DNA from: Leuconostoc miyukkimchii
GTDB taxonomy: Bacteria; Bacillota; Bacilli; Lactobacillales; Lactobacillaceae
Direction of reading: 5' to 3'
Assembly (NCBI RefSeq): GCF_019656055.1
Contig: NZ_BPKY01000001.1
Span: 415,545 to 479,544 of the forward strand
DNA: 64,000 bases
Shown: one piece after another, positions 35,990 through 45,120 of the stretch
How positions within the stretch are numbered: position 1 is the first letter of the stretch
Layout: every line of letters starts with the position of its first letter
Notes under the pieces: model-generated
What the model was told of the DNA's origin: nothing
The model's input: only the letters and a program-made list of their open reading frames with translations
Database searches by the model: none
Translations under genes and position numbers: made by a program

Positions 35990-36028
35990 TAGCGGTTCAT
36001 CAACCATCCCGCTTAAAAAAACTAGGAG
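35990..36028 (+). promoter_or_regulatory. PreQ1-I riboswitch, translational type
   Basis: Stem AGCGG (35991-35995) with CCGCT, loop containing TTCATCAACCATC, then the A-rich tail TAAAAAAACTAGGAG. This is the compact preQ1-I pseudoknot pattern (compare the Bacillus queC element, from memory). The tail contains the AGGAG ribosome-binding site of queT, so bound preQ1 should hide it and lower importer synthesis. Confidence 0.85.
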
Positions 36029-36037
36029 TCTTTTTTT

Positions 36038-36595
36038 ATGCAAAAAGATACAGCTTATAAAAGTGTTAGTCAAGCACAGAATATTACGTTAGTTGCCGTT
36101 GTCGCAGCCATTTATGTTGCAATTACGTTTGGATTACAGACATTTGCTTTTGGTCCTGTACAATTACGTGCCTCTGAGGGGCTAAACCATTTAGCAGCAT
36201 GGCATAAACGATATATCGTTGCGCTTGCTTTAGGTGTTTTCATTGCTAACTTGATCTCTCCCTTAGGGTGGATTGATTGGATTTTTGGCACGTTAGGAAC
36301 AGTGATTATGACAAGTATAACTTATCTATTAACGCGCCGTGTTAAAAGTACAATTTTAAAAATTATTATTAGCACAGTTGTTGTTAGTACCCTTGGTATG
36401 GCTATTTTGGCCGCGGAATTTACATTTGCTTTTAATATTGGTGCTAGTGGTGCATTTCCTTCTGGATCAAAGGGTGGATTATTTGCGCAATGGTTGGCTT
36501 ACTACATTAGTGTCGTGCCAGGTGAAGTAGTGTCCTTAATTGTGGGGGGCGTTGTGATTTATGCCCTCAGTAAAGTAGTTGACTTAAATAAATAA
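36038..36595 (+). CDS. queT: QueT queuosine-precursor transporter (ECF S component)
   Basis: 185 residues, six predicted membrane helices, with FAFGPVQLRASEGLNHLA typical of the QueT family. As an energy-coupling-factor substrate-binding subunit it would bring in preQ1 or a related queuosine precursor, using a shared EcfAA'T module encoded elsewhere. The riboswitch immediately upstream supports that specificity. The stop shares a base with the following SDR start. Confidence 0.9.
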   Translation: MQKDTAYKSVSQAQNITLVAVVAAIYVAITFGLQTFAFGPVQLRASEGLNHLAAWHKRYIVALALGVFIANLISPLGWIDWIFGTLGTVIMTSITYLLTRRVKSTILKIIISTVVVSTLGMAILAAEFTFAFNIGASGAFPSGSKGGLFAQWLAYYISVVPGEVVSLIVGGVVIYALSKVVDLNK

Positions 36596-37332
36596 TGATT
36601 GCACAAGATTATACAAATAAAAAAATATTGTTGACTGGAGCTGCTTCAGGAATTGGTTTTTCGCAACTGGAAAATTATCTTGAACTTGGTGCCACTGTTT
36701 ATGCATTGGATAATCAAAAAATACCTTTACAACATGCTAAGCTACAAACTTTTCAAATAGACTTAAGTCAACATCAGTTACTAACAAACTTATTTGAGGA
36801 TATAACAAAACAAGTGTCATTTGATATACTACTTAACACAGCTGGTATTTTGGATGGCTATCAAGCCTCTTTAGATACATCACTAGTTGATTGGCAAAAA
36901 ATATTAAACACGAATTTAACGCCGATGTTTATTTTGAGTAACGCAGTTTTACCAGCCATGATAAAACGAGGCTATGGACATATTATTAACATGGCTTCAA
37001 TCGCTGGTTTCTCAGCAGGTGGTGGTGGGGCAGCTTATACTTCAAGTAAACATGCCATTATTGGGTATACGAAACAACTGGCATATGATTATGCAGCTAA
37101 CGGTTTGCATGTCAATGCCATTGCCCCAGGAGCAATTAACACACCAATGAATGCAGCAGATTTCTATGGTGATGCGACTATGGCCAAAAAAGTAGCGGAG
37201 CAGACACCTGCAAAAAGATGGGCGTCACCACAAGAAGTTGCCGATTTAACTTTGTATCTAACAAGTCCGCAAGCTGATTACATCAACGGTGTTGTGTTAC
37301 CAATTGATGGAGGCTGGACTTTAGGGCATTAA
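36595..37332 (+). CDS. Short-chain dehydrogenase, FabG-like
   Basis: 245 residues starting on the last base of the queT stop (TAATG), so translated by coupling. SDR motifs: LLTGAASGIG, NTAGI, catalytic Ser in MASIAG and YTSSK, and INGVVLPIDGG at the end. It resembles 3-oxoacyl-ACP reductases but sits away from fatty acid genes, so the substrate is open. The link with queT may be only transcriptional. Confidence 0.88.
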   Translation: MIAQDYTNKKILLTGAASGIGFSQLENYLELGATVYALDNQKIPLQHAKLQTFQIDLSQHQLLTNLFEDITKQVSFDILLNTAGILDGYQASLDTSLVDWQKILNTNLTPMFILSNAVLPAMIKRGYGHIINMASIAGFSAGGGGAAYTSSKHAIIGYTKQLAYDYAANGLHVNAIAPGAINTPMNAADFYGDATMAKKVAEQTPAKRWASPQEVADLTLYLTSPQADYINGVVLPIDGGWTLGH

Positions 37333-37619
37333 ATTGAATCATAATTTCTAATCAGGTAACTTATTTTTTAAAAACTATAATGCTTTAATTAAAACTTATA
37401 ATTTATGAGACATTGCTGATGTTGTCAAAATTATGGGCTTTTGTTTAAGGTGTTATTTTTTTATTGTATTTAATGATATATTTTATTGTGTGCAGAAAGC
37501 CATGTAAATATAGAGTCGTGATATAATTAAGTTGTAAATTCGTTTCAAAGGGTTAACGAACTGACTATTATTATGCAAAATATTTTTGTTTATCAATATG
37601 GATTTTGAAAGGAGAAATA

Positions 37620-38108
37620 ATGGTTGAAGATGTTTATCAATTTACTGTCGTGAAAGAAAATGGCGATACGTATTCACTTGATGAGTTACGAGGGCGCCCA
37701 ATAATTATTGTTAATACAGCGACTAAATGTGGTTTTGCACCACAATTTTCGGAACTTGAAGCAATCTACCAAAAATACAAAGATGATGGCTTGATGATTC
37801 TTGGATTCCCTTCAAATCAGTTTAAACAGGAGCTGAGTTCTAGCCATGAAGCAGCTGAAGCATGTCGGCTTTCCTATGGTGTCACATTTCCAATGCATCA
37901 ATTAGTAGCCGTCAATGGTAAAAACACGGATCCTTTGTTTAAATTCCTTAAGAAAAATAGCACGAGCCCATTAGGAAGTACCATTAAATGGAACTTCACC
38001 AAATTTTTGGTTGATCGTCAAGGTCAATTATTTAAGCGCTTTGCGCCAAAAACAAGTCCAAAGGACATGATTGATGATATTCAACGTGTCTTAGAGAAGC
38101 CGTATTAA
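37620..38108 (+). CDS. Glutathione peroxidase family protein
   Basis: 162 residues from ATG 37620 behind GAAAGGAGAAA. A cysteine type: NTATKCGFAPQ holds the peroxidatic Cys, GFPSNQF the Gln, and KWNFTKFLVD the Trp/Asn of the active site. A second cysteine in EACRLSYGVTFP fits the thioredoxin-dependent subgroup with a resolving Cys. It would reduce hydrogen or lipid peroxides. A terminator follows. Confidence 0.93.
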   Translation: MVEDVYQFTVVKENGDTYSLDELRGRPIIIVNTATKCGFAPQFSELEAIYQKYKDDGLMILGFPSNQFKQELSSSHEAAEACRLSYGVTFPMHQLVAVNGKNTDPLFKFLKKNSTSPLGSTIKWNFTKFLVDRQGQLFKRFAPKTSPKDMIDDIQRVLEKPY

Positions 38109-38122
38109 TAAATTCAATCTGA

Positions 38123-38158
38123 AGCGTTTAAGGTATAAGATATCTTAAACGCTTTTTG
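38123..38158 (+). terminator. Terminator after the glutathione peroxidase gene
   Basis: Arms AGCGTTTAAG (38123-38132) and CTTAAACGCT (38144-38153) form a 10-base stem followed by T residues. Confidence 0.9.
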
Positions 38159-38283
38159 TGTTTACTGCCAAGTTTTAATACTATTAATCAATTGTTTCAT
38201 ATAAATTTCTTTGAGCTAATTACTGCCATTGAACAGAAATTTGTTATATAATGACCCATAAAGATAACAAAAAGGAGGCTAAT

Positions 38284-39204
38284 ATGTTAATAGATTCAGA
38301 AAAAGTAACAAGTATTAATGGTAAGGCAGCTAAGTTAGGAATTGGAACAAATAAGGTTGGTGGATATAATTTATTTCAAGGGCTCAATGACCAAGATGGT
38401 TACGATGTTGTAAGAGAAGCCTTAGATTCTGGCATTGAAATGATTGATACCGCATACATGTACGGATTAGGTCATTCTGAAGAAATTATCGGACGAGCAA
38501 TTAAGGGATATGCAAGAGAAAACTTTAAAATTGCTACAAAAGCAGCACAGGATAAAAATAATGACTTGGCAATCAATAATAAACCAGCGTTTTTGAAACA
38601 ATCAGTGGATGAGGCTTTAATTAGACTTCAGACTGACTACATTGATATTTTTTATATTCATTTCCCAGATGAAACAACCCCAAAATATGAAGCTGTAGAT
38701 GCTTTGAATACACTTAAAAAAGCAGGGAAAATCCGTGCAATTGGTGTATCTAATTTTAGTTTGGCGCAAATAAAAGAGGCTAACAAAAATGGTCAAGTTG
38801 ATTATGTAGAGGCGCACTATAATTTACTTCAACGTGATTTGGAACAAGATATTTGGCCATATTTAAATGAAAATAATATTAAATTTGTGCCTTATTTCCC
38901 ATTAGCATCTGGATTATTAACTGGGAAATATACAATTGATGATGCCAGCAAATTTAAACAATTCACAAACGACCAGTTTAAAGTTATTCTTCAAAAAATA
39001 GAACAGATAAATAAAATTGCAGAAAAGCATCATGCAACTACGGCACAAATTGTTTTAGCTTGGTATATTAAAAACCCTAATATTGATACAGTGATTCCAG
39101 GTGCTAGAATACCTAGCCAAGTAGCCAGTAACGTGGAAACCTTAAAAATTGTTTTGTCTGATGAAGACTATGACCGCATTGATAACTTATTTAAAAAAAT
39201 ATAG
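38284..39204 (+). CDS. Aldo/keto reductase (YhdN/Tas-like)
   Basis: 306 residues from ATG 38284 behind AAAAAGGAGGC. TIM-barrel reductase with the tetrad Asp and Tyr in DTAYMYGLGHSE, Lys in IATKAAQD and His in YIHFPDE; GVSNFS and VIPGAR are the cofactor-binding marks. NADPH-dependent reduction of an aldehyde or ketone. A possible -10 (TATAAT) lies near 38245. It is followed by a separate promoter for the next gene. Confidence 0.88.
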   Translation: MLIDSEKVTSINGKAAKLGIGTNKVGGYNLFQGLNDQDGYDVVREALDSGIEMIDTAYMYGLGHSEEIIGRAIKGYARENFKIATKAAQDKNNDLAINNKPAFLKQSVDEALIRLQTDYIDIFYIHFPDETTPKYEAVDALNTLKKAGKIRAIGVSNFSLAQIKEANKNGQVDYVEAHYNLLQRDLEQDIWPYLNENNIKFVPYFPLASGLLTGKYTIDDASKFKQFTNDQFKVILQKIEQINKIAEKHHATTAQIVLAWYIKNPNIDTVIPGARIPSQVASNVETLKIVLSDEDYDRIDNLFKKI

Positions 39205-39207
39205 TGC

Positions 39208-39236
39208 TTGACATATCAGAATACTAGCGTTATGAT
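39208..39236 (+). promoter_or_regulatory. Promoter of the F420-reductase-like gene
   Basis: TTGACA (39208-39213), 17-base spacer, TATGAT (39231-39236), beginning almost at the stop codon of the previous gene. Confidence 0.8.
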
Positions 39237-39267
39237 TTACTTATAAAAAGTAAGTGAGGGAAAATTT

Positions 39268-39843
39268 ATGACTACTGTAACAGTTTTTGGAAAAGGTAAT
39301 ATGGGGCAAGCAATTGGACAAAACTTCATTGATGCTGGTAATGATGTTAATTACATTGAAGCAAATGATAAAATAGAAAACATTGGAAATATTGTTGTTT
39401 TAGCTGTACCATATGACGTTGCAACTGCAATTGCAAAGGACAACGTAGCAGTTTTTGAAAACAAAATTGTGATTGATATTAGTAATCCTTTGAACTTTGA
39501 AACATGGGATAGTTTGGTCGTGCCAGCAGATAGTTCAGCTGCTGCTCAAATTGCTGAAATTTTGCCAAAGTCAACTGTTGTTAAGGGATTTAATACAACA
39601 TTTGCTGGCACTTTAGTAAGCAAAAAAATTGGTGATTCACATCAGACAACAGTTCAATTGGCTTCTGATAATGATGAAGCCAAACAAGAAATTATTGCTG
39701 CTTTAGAAAACAGCGGTTTAAATGTCGTTGATGCTGGTTCATTAAAGCGTGCACGTGAACTTGAAGCTGTTGGCTTCTTACAGATGACATTGGCTGTTAA
39801 GGAAACAATTGGTTGGACTGGTGGATTTGGTTTATTCAAATAA
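39268..39843 (+). CDS. NADPH-dependent F420-reductase-like oxidoreductase
   Basis: 191 residues. N-terminal nucleotide-binding fold TVFGKGNMGQAIG, DISNPLNF and VVKGFNTTFAG characterise the NADP oxidoreductase family related to F420-dependent reductases and YrxG-like proteins. Lactic acid bacteria do not make F420, so the natural acceptor is unknown; ferric, flavin or quinone reduction is possible. Single gene with its own promoter and terminator. Confidence 0.82.
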   Translation: MTTVTVFGKGNMGQAIGQNFIDAGNDVNYIEANDKIENIGNIVVLAVPYDVATAIAKDNVAVFENKIVIDISNPLNFETWDSLVVPADSSAAAQIAEILPKSTVVKGFNTTFAGTLVSKKIGDSHQTTVQLASDNDEAKQEIIAALENSGLNVVDAGSLKRARELEAVGFLQMTLAVKETIGWTGGFGLFK

Positions 39844-39900
39844 AAGTAGAATCATGTAGGGTATGAATACGCTCTGCGTGTGATGATTTAATGCACATCA

Positions 39901-39940
39901 AAACCAATGACAGATATTTTATCTGTCATTGGTTTTTTTA
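39901..39940 (+). terminator. Terminator after the F420-reductase-like gene
   Basis: 15-base arms 39901-39915 (AACCAATGACAGATA) and 39919-39933, three-base loop, T run. Confidence 0.92.
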
Positions 39941-40062
39941 TGGCTTTGCATGCGTTAAAAACCTATAAGATTGAGACATATGTTAAACTGAAACTAACAA
40001 GAGGCAGTGATACTGTTATAAGTATTGTGGTAGATTTACTATAAATTTTTGAAGAGAGAATA

Positions 40063-41751
40063 GTGCTTAAAGATATCATTAAAAAATCATGGCCAATATT
40101 TATTTTAATAATGAGTTCAATATTATTATTGATACCATTTTATTTCAATCGTGCAATGATTATTGGTTCAGATACTATTTTTCATTTTAATCGGTTCTAC
40201 GATACAGCTATGCAAATAAAACACGGAAATTTTCAGTATTTTATTTCTATGTATGGGTTTCAAGAATCTGGTCGTATTGTAAATGCCCTATATGGCCCTG
40301 TGATGTCTTATGTTCAAGGTGCTTTAGTTTTAATCAGTCCCTCATGGTTTGGTTACCAAATTATATCTAACAGTTGCTTATATTTTTTAGCTAGTTTATC
40401 GCTTTATTTGCTTCTCAGAAAGGCTCATATTGCAATAATATATCGGTTACCCTTGAGTCTGTTTTATCTCACAACATATGCGATACAATATTGGACATTA
40501 AGGCAAGGATTTTCTAGCTGGGGTGCAGCATTATTTCCTATTTGTTTGATACCTTTGATTGATTTAGTTGAAAAAAAGTCATTAGATCCTATCAAAACAG
40601 CACTTGCTATTGCTCTAATGTGCCAGGTTCATATGCTGTCGGCTTTGTTATTGATTTTAGTTTATGCTTGTTTTTATATTTTATCCGTCTTTAATACGAC
40701 TAAAGTACTGCGAATTCAATTACTGAAACAAGCAGCGTTGTCAGTTGTTGTTTTTATACCACTAGTTTTAAATGTGTTCTATAGTTTTGTCATTATTTAT
40801 CTGAAAAATAATATTGCGCAACCATTTGTCAATCCAGTAATGGCAAACACGACTATTTTTAAGGGCAGTAGTTACTGGTTATTTTCACCTATCTTACTCC
40901 TTATGGTCATAGCATTTGTTGTACTTAAAACTTTTTATTATTGGCACCACAAGGGATTTGATTTATTAAGCGTAACTGCTACAAGTTGTGGCTTACTATT
41001 TCTGTTATGTACCGACATATTTCCATGGAAAATACTAAATAGTACACACATCAAACTAGTTGAAGTAATTCAATTTCCATTTCGTTTTTTTGTTCCTTTC
41101 ATTGTGTTGTTACTATTAACTTTAGGCATAATACTGCAACATTCTCAATCAAAATCCCTTCGATTTGGTTTATTGAGTTATGGCATACTTTTATTGTCAT
41201 TGTTTCAAGTGATTTTATCAAATAATGCTGCTTTAAATCAGTGGCACAATAAACGTGACTATTTGAATTCAAACGTCCATACTTATTTTGTATCAGACGA
41301 TGCGCAGAAAGTTAAAAAATCATTTTTTATCAAAGACAAATCAACAGCACTCAAAAATATTGTAAAGGCCACACCTGATTATTTACCTGTGAAAAGCGGC
41401 AAAGTTACTGGAAAATACGACATGTACCACCATCAAGTATTGAAAAAGCAAACACATTTTAAAAAATCTATTTTTAAAAACAAATTACTTGTGGAATGGC
41501 AGGGTGATCGTGAACGTTATATACAAATTCCGGTTGTAAAATATACTAATACTATCTTATTTTTAAACCAAAAAAGCGTACGCCATAATCAAATTATTTT
41601 GAGTAAAATTGGCGCTGTCAGTATTAAACAAGTCAAGGGTAACAATCGATTATTAGTGTATTATCGTAGTGATAACTTATTGATACTAATTTTGTTGATT
41701 ACTTTTATCAGTTGGTTGACTGCATTAGGTTACATGTTTAAATATCACTAA
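40063..41751 (+). CDS. Large polytopic membrane protein (COG5617/YfhO-like)
   Basis: 562 residues from GTG 40063 behind GAAGAGAGA. About 11-12 membrane helices. SDTIFHFNRFYDTA in the first outer loop and FQESGRIVNALYGP are typical of the family named after pterin-synthase-related membrane proteins, considered GT-C-like enzymes that use polyprenyl-phosphate sugars. A soluble segment of about 120 residues precedes the final helix. It may glycosylate a cell-wall or lipid acceptor. Monocistronic; the following T-box has its own promoter. Confidence 0.72.
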   Translation: MLKDIIKKSWPIFILIMSSILLLIPFYFNRAMIIGSDTIFHFNRFYDTAMQIKHGNFQYFISMYGFQESGRIVNALYGPVMSYVQGALVLISPSWFGYQIISNSCLYFLASLSLYLLLRKAHIAIIYRLPLSLFYLTTYAIQYWTLRQGFSSWGAALFPICLIPLIDLVEKKSLDPIKTALAIALMCQVHMLSALLLILVYACFYILSVFNTTKVLRIQLLKQAALSVVVFIPLVLNVFYSFVIIYLKNNIAQPFVNPVMANTTIFKGSSYWLFSPILLLMVIAFVVLKTFYYWHHKGFDLLSVTATSCGLLFLLCTDIFPWKILNSTHIKLVEVIQFPFRFFVPFIVLLLLTLGIILQHSQSKSLRFGLLSYGILLLSLFQVILSNNAALNQWHNKRDYLNSNVHTYFVSDDAQKVKKSFFIKDKSTALKNIVKATPDYLPVKSGKVTGKYDMYHHQVLKKQTHFKKSIFKNKLLVEWQGDRERYIQIPVVKYTNTILFLNQKSVRHNQIILSKIGAVSIKQVKGNNRLLVYYRSDNLLILILLITFISWLTALGYMFKYH

Positions 41752-41772
41752 AAATTAACTTTTTAATATTAA

Positions 41773-41801
41773 TTGACATTTAAAACTTATCAGTATATAA
41801 T
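41773..41801 (+). promoter_or_regulatory. Promoter of the first T-box transcript
   Basis: TTGACA (41773-41778), 17-base spacer, TATAAT (41796-41801), about 20 bases before the T-box leader. Confidence 0.85.
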
Positions 41802-41821
41802 TTATTTACCATATAACGTTG

Positions 41822-42092
41822 AAAAGATGAGTACTTATTAGAATAATTGGGTAGAGAGCTGATAGTTGGTGAAAATCAGTATTATGATAATTTGGAAGAT
41901 GGTCTTGAAGTTAAAATGATATGAGTATGTTAGTATAAGTATCATTCGGGTGCACCCGTTATAGTGTTAAAGTATCGAGTGTTTATTATCTCTGTACTTA
42001 ATAAGCGTATTATAGTGATATAATACGAAATTCGGGTGGTACCACGATATAATTCGTCCCGCAACTTTGTTTATCAAAGTTGCGTTTTTTGT
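41822..42092 (+). promoter_or_regulatory. T-box riboswitch, possibly methionine-specific
   Basis: The T-box core GGGTGGTACCACG (42034-42046) and the terminator stem GCAACTTTG (42061-42069)/CAAAGTTGC (42075-42083) with T run are clear. Stem I runs from about 41829, with AGAGAGCTGATAGTTGGTG in its upper part. A likely specifier is ATG at 41916-41918, which would mean methionine and would suit the NlpA-type binding protein downstream. The specifier call needs a folded model. Confidence 0.85.
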
Positions 42093-42123
42093 TGTTTTTA
42101 AAATACTAAAAAGTAGGTACACA

Positions 42124-42900
42124 ATGGTAAAAAAAGTTGCTATCGTAACAGGAAGTGGTCGTGGTATTGGTCGTGCAATTGCTGAAAGGTTGGCCCAAGA
42201 AGATTATTACGTTGCTGTGGCTGATATTGATCAGGACACGGCAAAACATGTATCTGATAACATTAATGCAACTAAAAGTGGCTATGCAACCTACTATGTT
42301 TTAGATATTGCATCGCGCACAGCGGTTTTTGAATTAGTTGAAAAGGTTGTTGCACATTTTGGACGTTTAGATGTTTTTGTTAATAATGCTGGCATAGCTT
42401 TTATTGATAGTATTATTGATAGCGACCCAACTCAAGTCGAGAGATTATTTGATGTCAATATTAAAGGAACGTTTTGGGGAATACAAGCTGCTGCCACACA
42501 ATTTAAAAAGCAAGGAGACGGTGGTCGAATAATTAATGCTGCCTCTCTAGCGGCAGTGGAGGGTTCTGCATTACAAGGTGCATACTCGGCATCAAAATTT
42601 GCGATTAGAGGATTAGGTCAATCAGCTGCAAAGGAGTTAGCTGGTGATGGCATCACTGTCAATGCCTATGATCCAGGTATTGTGTTAACACCAATGCGTG
42701 ACTATATTGATCAAAAAACGGCAAGCATTAAAGGCATTACGCCAGAACTTCAAAGGCAAAATGTTGTGAATGAAATAGCTTTAGGTCGTGCTGCTGTGCC
42801 AGAAGACATTGCCGATTTAGTACAGTTCTTAGTATCTCCAGGTGCTAAGTATATTACTGGCCAATCCATTTTGATCGACGGCGGTATGCGCTTTCACTAA
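42124..42900 (+). CDS. butA: Acetoin/diacetyl reductase-like short-chain dehydrogenase
   Basis: 258 residues from ATG 42124 behind AAGTAGGTAC. SDR motifs VTGSGRGIG, NNAGIA, catalytic Ser in NAASLAA, YSASK, and ITGQSILIDGG. Length and the TPMRDYID segment resemble (S)-acetoin-forming diacetyl reductases. A butanediol dehydrogenase lies 1 kb downstream and acetolactate decarboxylase at 55 kb, which fits acetoin metabolism. The gene symbol is tentative. It is the first gene after the T-box, an unusual target for an amino-acid-starvation switch. Confidence 0.78.
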   Translation: MVKKVAIVTGSGRGIGRAIAERLAQEDYYVAVADIDQDTAKHVSDNINATKSGYATYYVLDIASRTAVFELVEKVVAHFGRLDVFVNNAGIAFIDSIIDSDPTQVERLFDVNIKGTFWGIQAAATQFKKQGDGGRIINAASLAAVEGSALQGAYSASKFAIRGLGQSAAKELAGDGITVNAYDPGIVLTPMRDYIDQKTASIKGITPELQRQNVVNEIALGRAAVPEDIADLVQFLVSPGAKYITGQSILIDGGMRFH

Positions 42901-42945
42901 GCAAAATTGCAATGTTTTATTTTATAAAAAGGAAAAGTAAAGACG

Positions 42946-43812
42946 ATGTCAAAAAGAAAAATAATTATTTCAGCCGCGGTGTTAGTAGTAGCTGTGGGTG
43001 GCGTGTCAGCCATATTACTAAATAGCAAGGCTGCGCAGACAGAAAATAAGAATCAAATAACAATTGGTGCAATCGGTTCTGACTCACAGGTCTGGTCACA
43101 CATTGCTAAGCTACCAGAGACAAAAAAAGCAAACATTCGTATTAAAGTCAAAGATTTTAGTGATGGTGTTTCTCTAAATACAGCTACAGCTCAAGGTAAA
43201 ATAGATGTGAATGCATTCCAATCTTACGCTTACTACGTCGCATACAACAAAAGTAATGCTTCTGAAAAATTGGCTGTTCTAGGCACAACATATCTTGAAC
43301 CAATGGGTGTTTATTCTGACAAGTATAAGACTATCAAAGATATACCGGATGGTGCAACAATTGCCATTGCTAACAACGCTGCAAATACTGCCAGAGGATT
43401 ACGCTTACTCGCAACGTCTGGATTGATTACTTTAAAACCTAATTTTGGTAGTTTATCTGGTGTCAACGATATTTTGAGCAATCCTCGACATTTGAAGTTC
43501 AAGGAAATAGATGATACTACCGGACCACGTGTTATTAAAGATAGCCAAGTAGATGCAGCATTAATCGGTAATACTGTTGCACTTGAAGGCAAATTAAATG
43601 TTTTAAAAGATGCAATTATATATGAAAAAATTAACCGATCAACTAAAGATAACATTAATATACTAGCAACATCGAATAAAGAAAAAAACAATCAAAATTT
43701 CAAAAAATTGGTTAAGCTATATCATAGCGCCGCGGCTCAAAAGTACATCAAAAAAACTTTTGATGGTACAAAAGTTGAAGTTAAAGAACCAATCAGCTAC
43801 CTGACTAAATAA
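42946..43812 (+). CDS. NlpA/MetQ-family substrate-binding protein without lipobox
   Basis: 288 residues behind AAAAAGGAAAAG. The N-terminal hydrophobic segment (about 5-26) is followed by NSKAAQTEN with no cysteine, so it is an anchored or secreted protein and not a standard lipoprotein. The NlpA fold shows in TIGAIGSDSQVW, NAFQSYAYY and TTYLEPMGVYS. MetQ proteins bind methionine for an ABC importer. No permease or ATPase gene is adjacent, so it would use one encoded elsewhere. It lies 45 bases after the SDR gene under the same T-box. Confidence 0.83.
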   Translation: MSKRKIIISAAVLVVAVGGVSAILLNSKAAQTENKNQITIGAIGSDSQVWSHIAKLPETKKANIRIKVKDFSDGVSLNTATAQGKIDVNAFQSYAYYVAYNKSNASEKLAVLGTTYLEPMGVYSDKYKTIKDIPDGATIAIANNAANTARGLRLLATSGLITLKPNFGSLSGVNDILSNPRHLKFKEIDDTTGPRVIKDSQVDAALIGNTVALEGKLNVLKDAIIYEKINRSTKDNINILATSNKEKNNQNFKKLVKLYHSAAAQKYIKKTFDGTKVEVKEPISYLTK

Positions 43813-43942
43813 TACTTTTGTAGTTGTATAGACATAATTGTTATTAAATAAATTTAGTGATTTTTAACACAAACCATGTACCTAGTTGTATACTGTAGTT
43901 AAGGTTTTTAACCTGAAAATTAGACAACAAAGGAGAAACATA

Positions 43943-44989
43943 ATGAAAGCAGCTGTATGGCATGGTGTTAAGGATGTTCGCGTTGAGGATGTTGAATTAA
44001 AGCCAACAAAATCAAATGAAGTTGTGGTGAGTGTTGCATATGCTGGTATTTGTGGCAGTGATTTACACGAATACCTTGAAGGCCCTGTTTTTATTCCTGT
44101 TAATGAGGCAGATGAACTTACTGGTGGTCAAGCACCATTGACCATGGGTCACGAATTTTCAGGTGTGATTGAGAAAATTGGTGCAGATGTGACTAAGTTT
44201 AAAGTCGGTGATCATGTCTCAATTAATCCAACAGTAACCAAGGGTAACTGGGCTGATGATCTTGATGTATATGATGGTTATAGTTTTATTGGTTTGAGTA
44301 CTGACGGCGGTTTCACATCAAAAGTTAACGTACCAGAAGAAAACTTGTATCTTATACCAGAAGACTTCTCATTAAGATTGGCTGCCACTATCGAGCCTAC
44401 AGCTGTTGCAGTTCAGGCTGTTAAAGAAGGTGGTTTACGATTTGGAGAAAAAGTTGTTATTTTTGGTGCCGGACCAATTGGTGTCTTAGTTGCTGCGGCA
44501 GCGAAGGCAGCTGGTGCAACTAAAATTGTTGCAGTGGACCTTTCAGAAGTACGTTTGAATAAGGCACTTGAAATGGGCGCAACTGATGTCGTAAATCCTA
44601 GCGAAGTTGCTAATACTATTGATGCAATTAATGAAATTATACCTGGTGGTGCAGATGTTTCGTTTGAAGTTGCTGGCGTTCAACCAACCTTTGAACAAGC
44701 GATTGATGCAACGCGCCCTCGTGGCACTGTTGTTATTGTGTCAATCTTTGCACGACCAATTAGTTTTAACCCAATGCAACTCATGAATGCTGGTGTTAAA
44801 TTGACAACAACTATTGCTTACTCTAAAGAAACGTTCCAACAAACCGTTGATTTAGTAAGTAGTGGTCAAATCAATGTTGAGCCAGTAATTACAGATATGA
44901 TCGACCTTGATAATATTGTCGCTGATGGTTTTGAAGCGTTAACGCAGGACAAGTCACAGGCAAAAATTTTAATTGATCTCAGTAAGTAA
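43943..44989 (+). CDS. 2,3-butanediol dehydrogenase (zinc-type MDR family)
   Basis: 348 residues from ATG 43943 behind AAAGGAGAAAC. Catalytic zinc ligands appear in AGICGSDLHE, GHEFSG and the Glu in ATIEPTAVAV. The NAD fold is FGAGPIGVLVAAAAKAAG. The structural-zinc loop with four cysteines is missing (NPTVTKGNWADDLDVY in its place), a known trait of the lactobacillus-type enzymes. Converts acetoin and 2,3-butanediol with NAD(H), a sink for reducing power. Closed by a terminator. Confidence 0.87.
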   Translation: MKAAVWHGVKDVRVEDVELKPTKSNEVVVSVAYAGICGSDLHEYLEGPVFIPVNEADELTGGQAPLTMGHEFSGVIEKIGADVTKFKVGDHVSINPTVTKGNWADDLDVYDGYSFIGLSTDGGFTSKVNVPEENLYLIPEDFSLRLAATIEPTAVAVQAVKEGGLRFGEKVVIFGAGPIGVLVAAAAKAAGATKIVAVDLSEVRLNKALEMGATDVVNPSEVANTIDAINEIIPGGADVSFEVAGVQPTFEQAIDATRPRGTVVIVSIFARPISFNPMQLMNAGVKLTTTIAYSKETFQQTVDLVSSGQINVEPVITDMIDLDNIVADGFEALTQDKSQAKILIDLSK

Positions 44990-45006
44990 TGCACATTAAT
45001 TTATAG

Positions 45007-45047
45007 AAAAATAGCTAACTTCTAAATGAAAAATGGCTATTTTTTTA
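45007..45047 (+). terminator. Terminator after butanediol dehydrogenase
   Basis: AAAAATAGC (45007-45015) pairs with GCTATTTTT (45036-45044) and more T follow. Confidence 0.75.
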
Positions 45048-45120
45048 TTTATCGTCAATAATCGTATTGTATGCTGATCATAAAATATTTAACTGTGTTT
45101 CAATAATATGGATGGTAAAC

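Noticed and set aside
40063..41751. Functional link between this COG5617-type protein and the pterin-synthase-like gene of the XrtG cluster
   Set aside because: The shared family label is historical; they lie 20 kb apart with no shared regulation visible.
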